Below, in pieces: positions 11,346-23,888 of a stretch of DNA of 64,000 nt (its first letter is position 1; the number at the start of each line of letters is the position of its first letter). The stretch covers positions 20,013,462 through 20,077,461 of the forward strand of contig OX352763.1 of the NCBI GenBank assembly GCA_947095585.1, in the 5' to 3' direction. Source of the stretch: Nephrocerus scutellatus. Taxonomy: Eukaryota; Arthropoda; Insecta; Diptera; Pipunculidae. The translations under genes and the position numbers were made by a program. The notes under the pieces were generated by a model. The model saw nothing but the letters and a program-made list of their open reading frames with translations. It was not told the DNA's origin and searched no databases.

Positions 11346-13384
11346 CAAAGAGCTGTCTAAACTTCTGATGTGATGTTATTTGGAACTCTGATCACCTATC
11401 AGCTCCCTTGTGATCCTATAAACCGTTCTGCTATCACATTTACTTGTTGTTTCCTCTGCTTGTGATTTTTAAGCGGAGACTGAACATACTCTTTCTCTTC
11501 ATGATCTACTGCGTTTCTAAAATCATCCTTTTCTACTATCCATGTCCAGATTTCTGTGGATAGTCTTAGGCTACTGCTACTTCTACCTTCGGAAAAGCGT
11601 TCAGCACTAGTTGTAAAAATATTAAGCACAGCTTTTCAGTATTAATCTAAGCTTGCTGCTCGTTTCAGCTTCATCGGTGAGGTGAGCCTGAGAGTCCTAT
11701 GTCGGTATTGTACCTTAAGATGCGAAACAAGAGGGTGGAATTATTGCTGACCTCGTACCAAATATCCATTACAAAAAACGCAGACGTACTTACCTCTTTT
11801 AGTCTCAGTTAAAGTAACATATTCTTAAAGTAGAAAGCTATGTCAAATCTCTTAACCTAAGCCAAAGTGAAATGTGTATTGTTGTCGCACAAATGTACCT
11901 ACTCGTACAATGGAATCAATAGCAAAGGAAACGATTAGTAGAATTTGAAAGTCCTTTGCAAAGTACGAGTTGTTGCTCACTTTGAATGAGTCCATGACCC
12001 ATTTTCTTTTTGCTTTCTTCGTTTAGATTTTCTTTCTTTCACCAGAATTACTGTACTTCGGCATACAATACATCCCTTTAGACATCCTTTAAGTGCCGTT
12101 GCATTGACGTTGAGGGCAGCCGCCTGCCATATACTGACTTCACATTGCGAAGGTAAACAGGAATTGAAAACAACTCGTACTACACACACTCACTCTAAGT
12201 CGTGACACACTAATGTGAAAACGTTCGCATAAACAGGATGCATGCAAGGACGAAAGCCGATCGATATCTTTATCGATGAGCAACTACAACAAGAGACACA
12301 GCCTGCCCTACACGAATTGAAATCGAATCCTTTCAAATTACTTCCAACAGCAAAGTCTAATAATAACAGCAATCGATAGAATCCGATTACAGCAGCCTGT
12401 GATGAGGCAAAATTGAAAGAACTTTTTGTACCTGGATATCATCATCATCATCATCATCATAGGAAGCAATAATGATTAATGCAGTGAAAGTGATAGATAG
12501 AGGGTATCCTAGAACGAGCAGTAATGGAAATTGCCAAAGAGAACTTTGTTTAATCATTGATTGACCCATATACGAGACTAGGATGACCGAGGACGCTGGA
12601 GCTGATCGATCATTAATCCTGCGATGCGATGATGTTTTCGCATTGATGTTAGTAAATTTTTTTAATGACAGATAAATTGGCCGGCAGCGCAATTAAATTG
12701 AAATTGCAATTAGTAAATAAATTGTGATTGGCAATAAGTACAAGTCTACTTTTAAAAAGGAAAATAGAGAGAGGGAATAGAGAGAACGGGACACTAGATA
12801 GATGGCAATTTAATCCAGTTATGGGCGAGAAATTCGTAAGTTTAATTAAAGTTGAAGACGCTTAGAATGCACAAATTAAGAGTTTCTTGCTAATAAGCGC
12901 TTCGATAACAAGTACTCTCAAAAGAAAATGTTATTTTCTCCTCGGTCTTTTGTAAACAGTTGAAGAGCTTTTATAGTCGCATTAGCTGACTATAATCCTA
13001 ACTCCTAAGTATATACTCCCATGATTATATCATAGATAGACAAACCATCATATGCACTGTTTTGTCAGAGTTCTAGTTCGTATTGTTGTAACTAAGCCTA
13101 TGACTGATGGCGTTTGTAGAAAACAATGCATTACAAAGAAATAAATTTTTATGTTCGAATAGTTGATGTTATATCTTCTGCACCTTCGATGACACTTATC
13201 TCACTTCAAATTGCCTCTAATTGGACACTATAAACATCCCGTCACCACTATTGCAATTAGTCCACCTTTTCTTGGCTAAAGATTGCGTCCGTTTAGCATC
13301 CAACTCGTGTATTCTATATAGCGACGACGCGGCCACCAAAAAGCTTTGAGACTGAGAAGAGAAACGCTAACGAGACCAAAAGCG
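11346..13384. other. Non-coding stretch with an ATC microsatellite
   Basis: No recognised gene. The main landmark is an ATC run at about 12438-12461. Open frames at 11977-12372 are short and featureless. Confidence 0.55.
12438..12461 (+). repeat. ATC trinucleotide microsatellite
   Basis: About eight uninterrupted ATC/TCA units. The same trinucleotide forms the tail of RTE-like copies here, but no RTE sequence adjoins this run. Confidence 0.85.
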
Positions 13385-15090
13385 CTAGACACGCCATTGC
13401 TGTGGTGGCAGCCCGGTTAGCACCACAGTAAGATTCCGGTCGTAAGAACGCAGATTCCGAGACAGCCCTGGTTTATCTGCATACTCGTTGCCTGTCGTTG
13501 TCGTTGCGCATGGCGCCCCCGTTATACCTAGACAGGCATTTCTTTGTAGCTTCTGAAGCTTAGTTCCTGTTCTAGAACTTTCGGCCACCAAACGATCGCC
13601 GCATACGTGCTATTCAGTCTTACCATCATAGTATACATCCAATGTATAATTTTCAGATTTAAGGGCATCTACTTGCCCACAAGGTCGATGGCGGACTTGA
13701 TATGAGAATTCCAGTTTAGTTTATCAAGGATAACGCCTCACTCGAATAATCTAACGTGGTGCCTTTGATAATTATCGGTCCCATATTGGGCGGTCGTTTT
13801 TTCGCGAAAGGCACTAGAACGATTTTCCAAAGATTTATGGAAAGTCCTTCTCTGCTGCATCATTCTAAGACGTGAAGTAACGCAAGTTGCATGACATTTG
13901 TAATGGTCGTGCTGTTCTTACCGCTAATTAAATCGAAAAATCAACGGCAAAGCCAATGACGATGTAGCCTGATCTATGTAGCTCGGCTAGAAGGTTGTCT
14001 ATGACGATTGACCATAGAAGGGGAAAAAGGACACCTCCTTGCGGTGAGCCTTTAGCTGCGGGCACCGACACAGACACTCCTGTTGTGGAGGAATTGATAA
14101 CTCGACTTTCAAGCATGGCCCTTATCCATTAGTTGGTAGAGTCCTTGATATCTCTGCTACTGATTACTCTTCCTATTGAGTCGTAGCTGGTACGTGTATG
14201 GTGCACGAGTAGACAAATCCGGGAAATGAACCTGGACTAGGGTTCTGATTGTATCCTCACTGTGCGATGTGTAGGTGCCATCGGCCTTTTTTAATAAACC
14301 TACACAGTTTGTCTGATCCTTAGCTAATGCTTTATGGATTCGTGCAGCTATTGTCATTTTGACAATGTTTTTGCATCATTTTCTCCATGTGGCACGTTTC
14401 GATTGTCTTAATTCAGAGTTATACTCTGTAAGAGCGAACCTATAATCGTCCTAACTCGTCGTGCGCTTAGAAGAGTTGAAGAGTTTTCTCACTTTCTTCC
14501 TAAGGTAAACCAGATGATCGTTCCACCAGGGAACCTTTCGTCTACATAAGGAATAAGGTGGTTTTAGGGACAAAGCTGTCATGATAAGAAGAGAACAACA
14601 CATCATTAATTTGATTTGCTGCCTCATCATATGAGTCCCATGTGGACTTAATATATGTGACAAGCATATCTACTTTAGAGGGTACAAGTCCCAGATGTAG
14701 ATTCCAGTCCGTGGACATTGGATCATGCCGAAAAGATACTCATCCCTTCTATTGATGTCGCTGCTGCCCCAGACCTCATCATGTACATTAGCATCGCATC
14801 CTATGAGGTACTGGAGGTTTCTGTTCCGGCAGTGCTCTATCAGCTCCGAGACCTCTAGAGAAGCACATTCGGTATTATGTGTTCCCCTCTCAGTCGGAAC
14901 TTCAATCAGCAGGGCCACCAGGTCTTTTGTTATGAATTCTAGAATAGGAACAAAGTTGATGTTCGTGCCGATGAAGCAGGTTCTGCTGTAACAAACTGAT
15001 GGAGCTAGTTAGTCCTCCCTGGATGCTAAAGTTGTAGTGGCGGCTTTGGAAAAGCACTCTCTTAATCCTTGCCTTTTGGTAAGGCATGTT
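13385..15090 (-). mobile_element. R1/LOA-like LINE remnant: endonuclease, linker, RT
   Basis: On the minus strand, the order from high to low coordinates is an endonuclease segment (14670-14918) with LIGCDANVHDEVWGSSDINRR, characteristic of R1-like AP endonucleases; a linker with VPWWNDHLVYLRKKVRKLFN (about 14490-14550); and GLLKKADGTYTSHSEDT (about 14250-14320). RT then follows, with AKGSPQGGVLFPLLWSIVIDNLLAEL and GYIVIGFAVDF (13928-14116). In the last, the catalytic box reads AVDF where ADDL is expected. A post-RT segment (13385-13591) reads LQKLQRNACLGITGA. Frameshifts separate the blocks. No tail or target duplication was identified. The R1/LOA assignment rests on the SPQGGVLxPLLW and WGSSDINRR motifs. 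Confidence 0.8.
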
Positions 15091-17820
15091 TAGGTCGCCT
15101 TATCTCTAGCGAGTAGCCCATCGAATGCCTTTCCAATAGAAGTGCATCCGGATTTCTCCGAGATGACACTAAATGCATCAGAGATTTTGGATGCGTCAGA
15201 ATCAGAAGTGCCTGATTCTAAGTTCTCAGTCTCAGTGGGACCGGCTTGCTACCCTTGTAGCAAATCAAAAATACTTTTCTTAATTGTTTGGATGCTAGAA
15301 TTATCACACAAATCAAAAATGTTTTTTTTTTACATTGTCTTGTAATTGTAGATTAATCGAAGTAGTGGGATAGGTGAACGTAAAGGCGGAATATCGCAGT
15401 TTAATCCGTATGAGTAATGCTGAGCCAACCTCAGGCAGCCAACATAGTATTCGCTAATTAAGTGTTCCAACTAAGAAAAAACTTCTAGATAATGGACTGG
15501 ATCCATTCGTAAATTAGTCCATGATCCATCGACAGGAAGATTACATCTTTCATTATCTGCTACGAGAGCTCAATGCACATGCGCATTATTGCGCATACGC
15601 ACACGTTTCAAAAGGCTTCAGTTCAAATCAGCAGCCAATCAAGGACGCAGCATAACTCTGACAATTTGCTAGTCAAGTCAAAACAAAACCCACATGTTGC
15701 CTGCTCACATGTAACTGTATCCAAATTGAGGTGGCTTCAAAAATGTCATTCATCATCAGCCACTTCTTACTCGCGGTACATCACGTACGAGGTGTAATGC
15801 ACGTAAGAGAGTCTTGCAATGTGCGCGTTTTTGTCGTGGAGCGATGTATCATTAAGTGAACCAGCAGATAGACTGAAATTTCACGTATTTCGCGAAGAGT
15901 TATCCATGGGTACACTGAGACAACGGGATAATGTCCAAATCCAAATCGGATTGTTCAGAAGTATCTAGGAAAAGGTTGCCATTTAATTCAGCTTTGGCTA
16001 TTGGCGTCCAGCAAACAAGAAGTACATGTATTTGTCTGTTTGGAGCATCCATCATACATGCTGTGCCGCATCATATCGGTCATATGGGCATCCCACAGAG
16101 ACGGAAAACATAGAGCTGACGCCATATATCAGTAATTGCGACCATTTGTATTGTATGCTCGTGCGTGTATGTGTGACTACGATGTCCATCCATCCACTAA
16201 ATTGGCTATCCCTTCCTAGGACATGGCAGATTACTATGGGGAAGAAAATAATAATCGAACAATTTACTCATGGATGGTGTACAGAAGTCGTCTTACGTAA
16301 TGGCAAGCTTCCTGGATCTGCAAATAACTGCACGTTTGTACGCATTCCGAATCCACTCGGTGGCTCAGTGTCTTGTGCAGATGGTTGCTGATGAGTAATC
16401 ATCGCAAAAGTTTGCGCTCAGTCGCTCGCTGATTCTTGGAGAACAACGCCAAGGGAAAGAGAGTGATCGCACATATTCACACTGCGTAGTGGAATTTATT
16501 AAAAGGTGTCAGTGAATGAAAGTCGTCGCAACTTAATCCACCACAATGCGCTACAACTTCCCAACAAATCCAGCGAAATCCCGATTCTAGTAGCTCTATG
16601 CGGCATTTGCCTTTTATCACTCTGCGGCAAGGAAGTGGTCGCGCATGTGCAAATTACATTCGCATTTTTATGGCCAATTAATTGCTTGTCCTGGTAATTC
16701 TCAGTGGGAAAAGTGTTAAATGATCAGTGTGCAAGTGCAATGCACATGCGCAGAAAAGGGAACCGTGGTCCGAATGCATACCGTGATAATTCTCAATGGA
16801 ATGGGGAAATGCGTAGCATTAATAGCCGGCATTTTTCTCCTAATAGTTCTGATTACTTCTGTGTCCAGACGATACTCGTTGGAACGGTCGTGCGGATGAG
16901 ATTAATGTCGTCCGGCTGACTTAAGTAAGTCATATCTTTGTCACCTCTCGGCGCTTCATATTCTGGAATATTCGCAATGGAGCTCAATGTTTTGATAATT
17001 GTAGAGTTGCGAAGAAGCGCCATCGAATGGCGCCAGCATTTACGGGTCGGCATTTATCATTAACGGTCCGGGGGTCAGTAACGGAGGAATTTCATAATTA
17101 AGCGAGTTTTATCGTCGAGATAAAGTCACACGTAAAAGTTCACTGATCTGCGGAATTCTCTGTGACACGTGAAATGATAATAATTGCAGACGAACATTTG
17201 AAAATTAATGGAACATGGTGGGACGATTTATTGAGTCATTTGTCATTGGTGGACAATTAATGGAACGGAAGAAACCACAGTCAAACGAATTGAAATAATA
17301 ACTGTTATAAAAAAATGTTGTTGGATCTTTTTATCCCATACCTGTTTGGTTTTTGCTGATAACAAGGCTAAGTCAGGTCTGGATATAGTTAGAAAAACTG
17401 TACGAGATATAAATTTGAGTGGAGACTCCATGATAATGTCGATTCAACCGATCTGGAGCTTAACCTTTTTATTTATTCAAGTAGATTTCAGTTGAAAGAA
17501 TAATAATGATATATTTTTTTGGGAGACCGACACTACGACCTGAAAAGATCTATCGTATCTGGTATACAATATATATAGTTAGGTAACTCTTATGTGGACA
17601 CGAGTTTTTAGATGAGAACACAGTAATCAAAATTGTTTCAAAAATATTTTGCATTCTGCGTCCAGCTGAGCAAGTTTTTGAAACATTGAGCACACCGTTC
17701 GATCAATGTCAGACAGAAAAATTTGTTTAACCACCGACCGCTGCTTCTAATGAGTATAACTTAAACCCACCCTTTACAAATGGAAAAGGATGTATGGGAG
17801 TATTATGCTATTGTTATTTT
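15091..17820. other. Apparently single-copy non-coding stretch
   Basis: No recognised gene or element. It has a 7-bp inverted repeat ATGCGCA/TGCGCAT at 15579-15596, and AATGCACATGCGCA occurs both at 15572-15585 and near 16739. Open frames such as 16026-16391 have no recognisable domain. Confidence 0.5.
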
Positions 17821-17821
17821 T

Positions 17822-18213
17822 TACTAGCTGTTCCCGGGCGTTGCACTACCTGCTACCCACCTCCTCTTACCACCGCGGCTTCTATAGCCTATTACCTGAG
17901 TGATACATACAAAAATTATGAAATTTTTCATTTTTGAACTTCCCAGAACCATAACGAACAAAACAAAAAAAAAAGTACATAAATCCATCGTTCAGATCGT
18001 TAGTTATGGTCGCGAGTTCATACAAAAATGCCATGAAAAAAACCACTTTCAGTTTTATTCAAATTTTCCAATTTTCTGGACAAATTTTCTAATATTACTT
18101 TCCGTAAAAACTATACTCGGACTATTACGAATATTCCAAAAAAATGAGCCAAATTGGTCCAGCCGTTCTCATGTGATGCGCTTACAAACGAACAGCATTT
18201 AATATTTTATTTA
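17822..18213 (+). repeat. Dispersed retroelement 3' module
   Basis: Starts CTAGCTGTTCCCGGGCGTTG and ends with AATTGGTCCAGCCGTTCTC, GCGCTTACAAACGAACAG and TTTATTTAG. This head-and-tail style is common in insect LINE/SINE 3' ends. A related segment with a CAGCTG(A)TTGCCCGGCGTTG head and an AATGCGTTCTAGAGTTA tail lies at 54218-54500. The open frame 17900-18202 inside it is incidental. Confidence 0.5.
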
Positions 18214-18259
18214 GATTATTATTTATGTCGCCAATTATCGCGATGTATTTTGATAGGTA

Positions 18260-18995
18260 GACGCAAAGTGGTCTTGGAAGCACCTGACATAACAACTCAA
18301 TTGTATTCGTGTTAAGGGCGAATCTACGTCTAGTAAATAGTAGCCAGTTCGAAGGGAATTAAACACTTCCTATACAATTTTAGAAAATTTAAATGTTTCG
18401 CAGCGTGATGATGATATCTTGTCACAAGCTGTCGAAGCTTACCACGCATTAAATACACTGTTGTTTAAGTTTCCATTGTGGAAAGGATGGTCATACAGGT
18501 GGTCTATATTCATATGAAAAGCTGTGAAAGCCGACGTCAGCTAAATAATGAATTGGATTAGAAGTGGTGGACATAAGAGATCAATACTGAAAATTAGAAA
18601 CAGTGACGGGGATAAAATAGAGCCTTGGGGGGGAATACCAGCGTTTATGCGGTGAACTTTAGATTTGTAACCGTCCTATACGTCCTGGAGTGGATGGAAA
18701 GTCTAATAAAGCAGGATTTTATCCATTCTATAGCCATCTATTTTCGGGCCAACTCTGTCAAATAAGTTGAGCCCAAGAACATCTTTCTTTTCACCATTCG
18801 TTTGTGAGTAGAGCAGTGGTTCCACTTTTGATCACATATATCGTCAGATCACCAATAGAACGTTGCCTTCAAAAACCGTACTGCTGGTCACTAAGGATGT
18901 TCCCTTATTGCATAAGCTGTCGATTAATCAGCGTTTCAATAGCTGGGAAAGAACAAATGTTAGCGCTCTTGGTCGATACGAGATCTTTTTGACAG
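18260..18995 (-). mobile_element. Jockey/CR1-like LINE RT fragment
   Basis: Minus-strand frames give LSDQQYGF, IYVI, then PQGSILSPSLFLIFSIDLL, the finger and palm blocks of a Jockey/CR1-type reverse transcriptase, separated by frameshifts. The recognisable catalytic FADD box is missing. It abuts an RNase H-bearing LINE tail at 19000; the order does not fit one element, so two elements are probably juxtaposed. Confidence 0.6.
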
Positions 18996-18999
18996 ACCG

Positions 19000-20010
19000 G
19001 CAGATATAACTAATATGTGGGGTGACAGAAAGTTGCGGTCCAAAATCTTGCTTCTTACGACCATTTGTGTTATATTTTTGCACCAAAACGGGATAAGACC
19101 TGACTTGTGATTTGGTGACAGTGCATGCTTGTCCCTACAGCAATTCCACCATACCAATAATAGGTCTTAGGAAATGTTATGTATTGGGTAAAGTGAATGT
19201 CGCGTTGACTCCGAGATTGCGTTGGTTCCCATATGTTCTCTCCTCTGTCGGATGGTTCCTCCGTATTCGTTGAGAAGATGCGCCATTTGGTTTCCTTCGC
19301 TTCTCCACAAAGCATACAGCTGTCATCTTCTACTATTCTTAATTTCTTTAAGTGCCCTTTCAGTATACAATATCCTTTTACGAAGCCCGTAATGATTCTT
19401 ACATTAATTCTTACATAACATTTTCTTAGTTCCAATATTGATCGATACCTCTATGAGTTATAGTTTCAAAACATTTCCTAAGACATGCAGGCCTGCGAAA
19501 TTTTCCAATCTTACGGCAGCGGCTGACTTACCTATTCTGCGTATCTCTTTTCGCATTACCCGGTACCCTAGGCCCCAAAAATGCTTTTGGGCCTACAAGC
19601 GGAGTTTCTGTCCCTTTTTTAACAAGCCAATCCATTGTTTCGCTGCTTTCCATGCCAGTGTGTCCCGGCACCCACTAGAAACATACCTTGTTTACTTCGT
19701 CTGTTAAGCTTCGCCCTGCACTCCTACACCAGTCTTGACATGATGTGAAATGCAACCTGCCTCATTTAGTTGCTTTCCAAATTAAATTGAGCACATCTTT
19801 CTATGGCATGTACTTCTGCCTGGAATATGCTCGGGTACTGCCGCATTGCTTCAGATTACTTGATTCGTGTCGCATGGACTCCTGCACCTGCACCTGTGCC
19901 TTCTGCTATCCTTAATCCATATCCGTATACCACTTTATAGCTCCCGGATGTATCGCGTATCAAGTTTCAGTTCTAAATTCCTTCTTGATGCTCCTTTTGA
20001 TTTTAAAGTT
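19000..20010 (-). mobile_element. LINE 3' region: RNase H and CCHC finger remnants
   Basis: On the minus strand, an RNase H segment reads YGYGLRIAEGTGAGAGVHA and FQAEVHAIERCAQFNLESN (about 19780-19930), including the Glu of the RNase H core. It is followed by WVPGHTGME and LVKKGTETPLVGPKAF (19570-19690), the conserved end of LINE RNase H. The frame 19070-19435 then holds ITGFVKGYCILKGHLKKL and CMLCGEAKETKWRIFS, the C-terminal cysteine finger with its later His/Cys degraded. This architecture fits I, R1 or LOA-type LINEs carrying RNase H. Frameshifts make it non-functional. Confidence 0.75.
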
Positions 20011-20084
20011 CATCCTGAATGTAAGCTTTTGCTGCCTTTAGCTTTTCAGATATTCGCGGGAGGGACCGTTAAAAATTTCTTTGG

Positions 20085-20330
20085 TGTGTTTACTTACTTA
20101 CTTACTGAGGTCCTCGGACCTTTTAAGTCCTTTGGGTTCTCCTTATCGGGCATTTTCTATAAATATACATCACCTCGCTCCAGCTGTTCCCTATAGTTGC
20201 GTCTCTTCTTCCTCGACTGTTCATGTACTTCTAGAGCATCCCATTCTTCTGCCTGACTGTGTGAACAATCTTTATAAACCGGGGCTGTAGTCCGCGATCA
20301 CGCTATTTAATACGAATTACGTACGAATCG
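20085..20330 (-). repeat. Unclassified repeat-like segment ending in a CTTA run
   Basis: A CTTA tetranucleotide run at about 20090-20105 adjoins a block whose minus-strand frames give RKKRRNYREQLERGDVYL. This looks like the 3' end of a retroelement with a short-repeat tail, but I cannot place it in a family. Confidence 0.3.
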
Positions 20331-23139
20331 GACCGTTTAACGCAAATTCATCCGTTTCGCCATATGTAAGAGTCCGTGGTTCTATAGATATTACCGACTG
20401 ATCTTGATTAGCCTACACTCCTACAGACTCTTAAAAACATCGTAAAGTTGCGGATATTCCATTTTTCATCAATATTGCTATCATTAGCTATCTTGTGTGT
20501 CCCTCGAAATGATCTCCGTTCACACCTACCATCGTAACTACATGTCTGCACCCCTACTCTGTTGTAGCTTAATTTTTACCGCACCATACCTGTGGCTGTA
20601 ACGAACCGATTTTCAGAACACTACGCAGGCTTAATAGAATGCTCAATTGATTTGCCTTTCACAATAGTAGATTAAGTGTCATACCAACTTCTTTCTGTTT
20701 AATTTAAGGTGATAGATTTTAAGTAACTTAAGAAATTTAATTAAACGTAACTTGAACGAAAATATCCTATACTATTAAGATTTAACCAAAAATAAATTAA
20801 ATTCATTACATCAAAGATCCACAGAGACCAGATGGGTGACAAAAGAAAAAGAAGCTCGCTCGAAGCCGAATATTTTTCTATTTGCCCACTGAGAAATTTT
20901 CCCCTTTCCAATATTTGAATAATATGTTTGGCGCCGTTCAGAACTATCTACCCAAGGTCGGGGAATGAAATCACTTCACTCGACCGGTCTTATAAGATAG
21001 CGCATGCAAGTAGCCCCAATCTATCAAGCTTATCGTTGTTTGGCAATCGGTACCGGTAGCAAAAAGCAAAATGCAATTTAATTATCGCAGAGACTTGGAG
21101 GTTATGAAGCCCTTATCGTGACGGCGAATGCATGCAGAACCAGAATTCAACCGTCAGTCACCGGGGAGCAGATGTGCTCCAGTCCTCCAGTAGGCAGCGA
21201 CACTTCCAATGTGTGAAAACATGAACTCAAATTAATATTATTTATTGAAAGGTGAAATGGCGATTCTCAGACTATAAGGTGCAGTATCTACGTTACTTAG
21301 GAATTGTAAATCAACAAATTCCAGATCATCACAACCCGATATAAGATTCTCTCATAAAAACCCATAACTTTGACTTAATAAACGTACATCAAAGATCATC
21401 AATCAACTTTTTTCCGAACTCGTTTATTCCTGATGCTATCGAACGGAGCTATCAATGGACTCTAATCTTGGTGGTTGTCTGTTGTCAGTTTGTGCTAGAT
21501 CCACTCGTGAGTCGAGCAAAATATTCCAAGTTCCATGAGTACATGTTGCGCACAACACCATAATTATTTATTAAATTTAAGTAATCACAATGACAAAGTC
21601 ACACATACCAATTCGATCAATTAAATCAGCCGGACTCGAATGACAACCAATGAGCCAAGTGATTAGGCACACATTCTCGTGGTACTTAGGCATCTAAAAG
21701 CCGAGGCGAAAGCGACAGCAATTCATCCATATCTACAGAATAGAGGTGGTGCCACAACAGCATAACTGAATGTTGTCGCTCCACACTCACACTCGCATGT
21801 GCAAAATCAAGTCCAGTCAAAGTAAGTGGTCTGAACGTCCAACCGCACCGCTCCGCAACACCGGCCACCTTAATTAGGTATTTATGAAATCAGTAAAACA
21901 ATCAATAATTTATCAAATCCAATAAATAAAGATCGGGATCTAAGAAACTGTCCCGCCGTCCGTGGGTAGTACGCGCCGCCGCGAGTGCAGTTGTAGGCAT
22001 TGCACAGTCAGCTCCCGGGCCGCTCAGAAAAAACATCGAACATTCTACAAAATCAGCGAACAAATCGGGAATAAAATATTTTGCAATCTATTTGTTACTC
22101 CGATCCCTCCATTGCAGCAACCATCATGTAGCTGTGGTCTTGGAAGTACCGCGCCACAATTTTGTTGAGGAGGTGATCATCATCTCCGCAACGACGACAA
22201 CTCCAAATGGGAATTGTACATCATCGGGGAGAGAAAAAATCAAACACCTTAAAATGGACGCAAGTCATGAGTGGTCGGACGTTGGTCGTCGGTCGTCGTA
22301 GACATCGTGGTCGTCTCGGTGCCGTGCCGTGCGGTGCTCATTTCGACTCATCATAGTTGGATTCCCATTACTAATGGTGCGATCGGATTTGGCACTGAGT
22401 GACAGCTAGCGAGTCTAGTAATTTCCAATGTCAATTGCACATTACAAAGGCATAATTCATTTGGCTGGGACAACAAGTAAAGCGATCTTAGGTGAGCCGA
22501 TGAAGTACACGCGTATTTGTAGTTTTCGATAGCGGCAGCAGTATAGTAATGATGCTTGGCCAATTGTAGTGTTTCTTGTGTCGTTCGATGGATGTTTGGG
22601 GTTTTTTCTTCTTCGTCAATCCTCCAATCGAACTGCTCAGTGGCACAATGTCTACAGAAGACTGATCTATTCAATGCGGCGTTATGTTTTGTTGAATTGT
22701 GTTTTTCTTCAGCATGCAATGATGACGTCGGCCTGTGTTTGTCCATTGGCAGACCTCTACGCAACGTCTTAGTTTTTCGATTTTTGATTTTGTGTTCAAT
22801 CGCTCCTAGAATGAAAAGCTTAAAAGACAGCTATCAATTCTATAAACTATCATTCCTGGGTCTTTGGAGAAAAATCTTTCTATAGGAACCGATTGTCAGC
22901 CAGTGTAGCATCCTTAAGCTCTGTATCTTTCTCACATGATTCCGGCCACTCTATGAGTGGTAACGCGATTTTTGTTTATAATGTACATACGCTGAAGTGA
23001 TTTGCACCCTTATATTGGTTAGCACAGTGTGTTCGTTAAAAAGTTAGGGAGAGGAAAATGTCTATGCACATGTGTCTTAAATGACTGCAGATCAAACAAA
23101 GGCGGAAACACAGTTCATTACGGCTAATGAAGGAATCTC
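20331..23139. other. Non-coding stretch without recognised gene
   Basis: Mixed-composition sequence. A GTCGTCGG-type run lies near 22280-22320. The overlapping open frames at 22351-22885 on both strands show no known domain, and their overlap argues against coding. Confidence 0.5.
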
Positions 23140-23790
23140 TGGATTATGTTATGTTATGTTATTGTTGGTGGGCTGAGAAGCCTTGTGCACTGCGACCTTA
23201 AGGTCTATTGTGCGTCCCAGATGTCTACCACATTATGTGTTGGCCTAGTTCTTTTATAAGTGCCAATATATCCGCCAGGTCGATAGGTCTGGCATTCTGC
23301 CATAGAACTGTATGAGCCTTGAGGTATCGAAGTCTTTTCCGGGTGAGGGCATCACATACAAATAGTATGTGTTCTGGCGTCTCCTCTGCATCGCCACAAA
23401 AGCGGCAGCGATCTGTCTGAGATTTCCCCATTTTTGTTAAGTAGCCATTAAATGGACCATGTCCTGTCATGTACCAGACAAAGGATCTCAGTGTTTGTCG
23501 GTTTAGCTTGATTGCTTTGTTTATATTTTTGATGTTGTATTTGAGAAGCTTTTTGGTTTGTTTCATCGTAGTTGATTATTCCCATTCAGCCTAGATGGCG
23601 TTGTTTGCCCACTCTTTTATCTTATTTTTGAGGAGGCTTTTGCTGAAGGCAATGCTTGGCTCGGGGCCAGTGAAGGTCTCTTCCGCGCCTGCTCTTGATT
23701 GGTTGGTACGTCCGAAGATAGGTCTACTGATACATCCGTGAGCTCGAGCTAAGGCACGGGTTTACGAATGGGCGGGATATATCTGGATAT
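23140..23790 (-). mobile_element. LINE 3' end with CCHC finger and TAACA-repeat tail
   Basis: The minus-strand frame 23225-23566 reads LNRQTLRSFVWYMTGHGPFNGYL and then CRFCGDAEETPEHILFVCDAL, a well-preserved Cx2C...H...C finger found after RNase H in I/R1/LOA-type LINEs. Upstream, frames include traces of a TGPEP-like RNase H end near 23660. The low-coordinate end is GTTAT repeated three times (23144-23161), so the element's 3' tail on the minus strand is TAACA-type. The finger is intact, but the upstream enzyme is missing. It belongs to the same broad group as the piece at 19000-20010. Confidence 0.8.
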
Positions 23791-23888
23791 TTCTTTTGAA
23801 CACCGCTTGTGAAAAAAGCGGCAAAACAGTGACAAGCTGGAAACATTCCAACGATGTTCATGCGATTCGATTGTGCGGGAAGAGATAC

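Noticed and set aside
22351..22885. Overlapping frames of 109-137 codons on both strands
   Set aside because: No known domain on either strand, and mutual overlap suggests chance openness.
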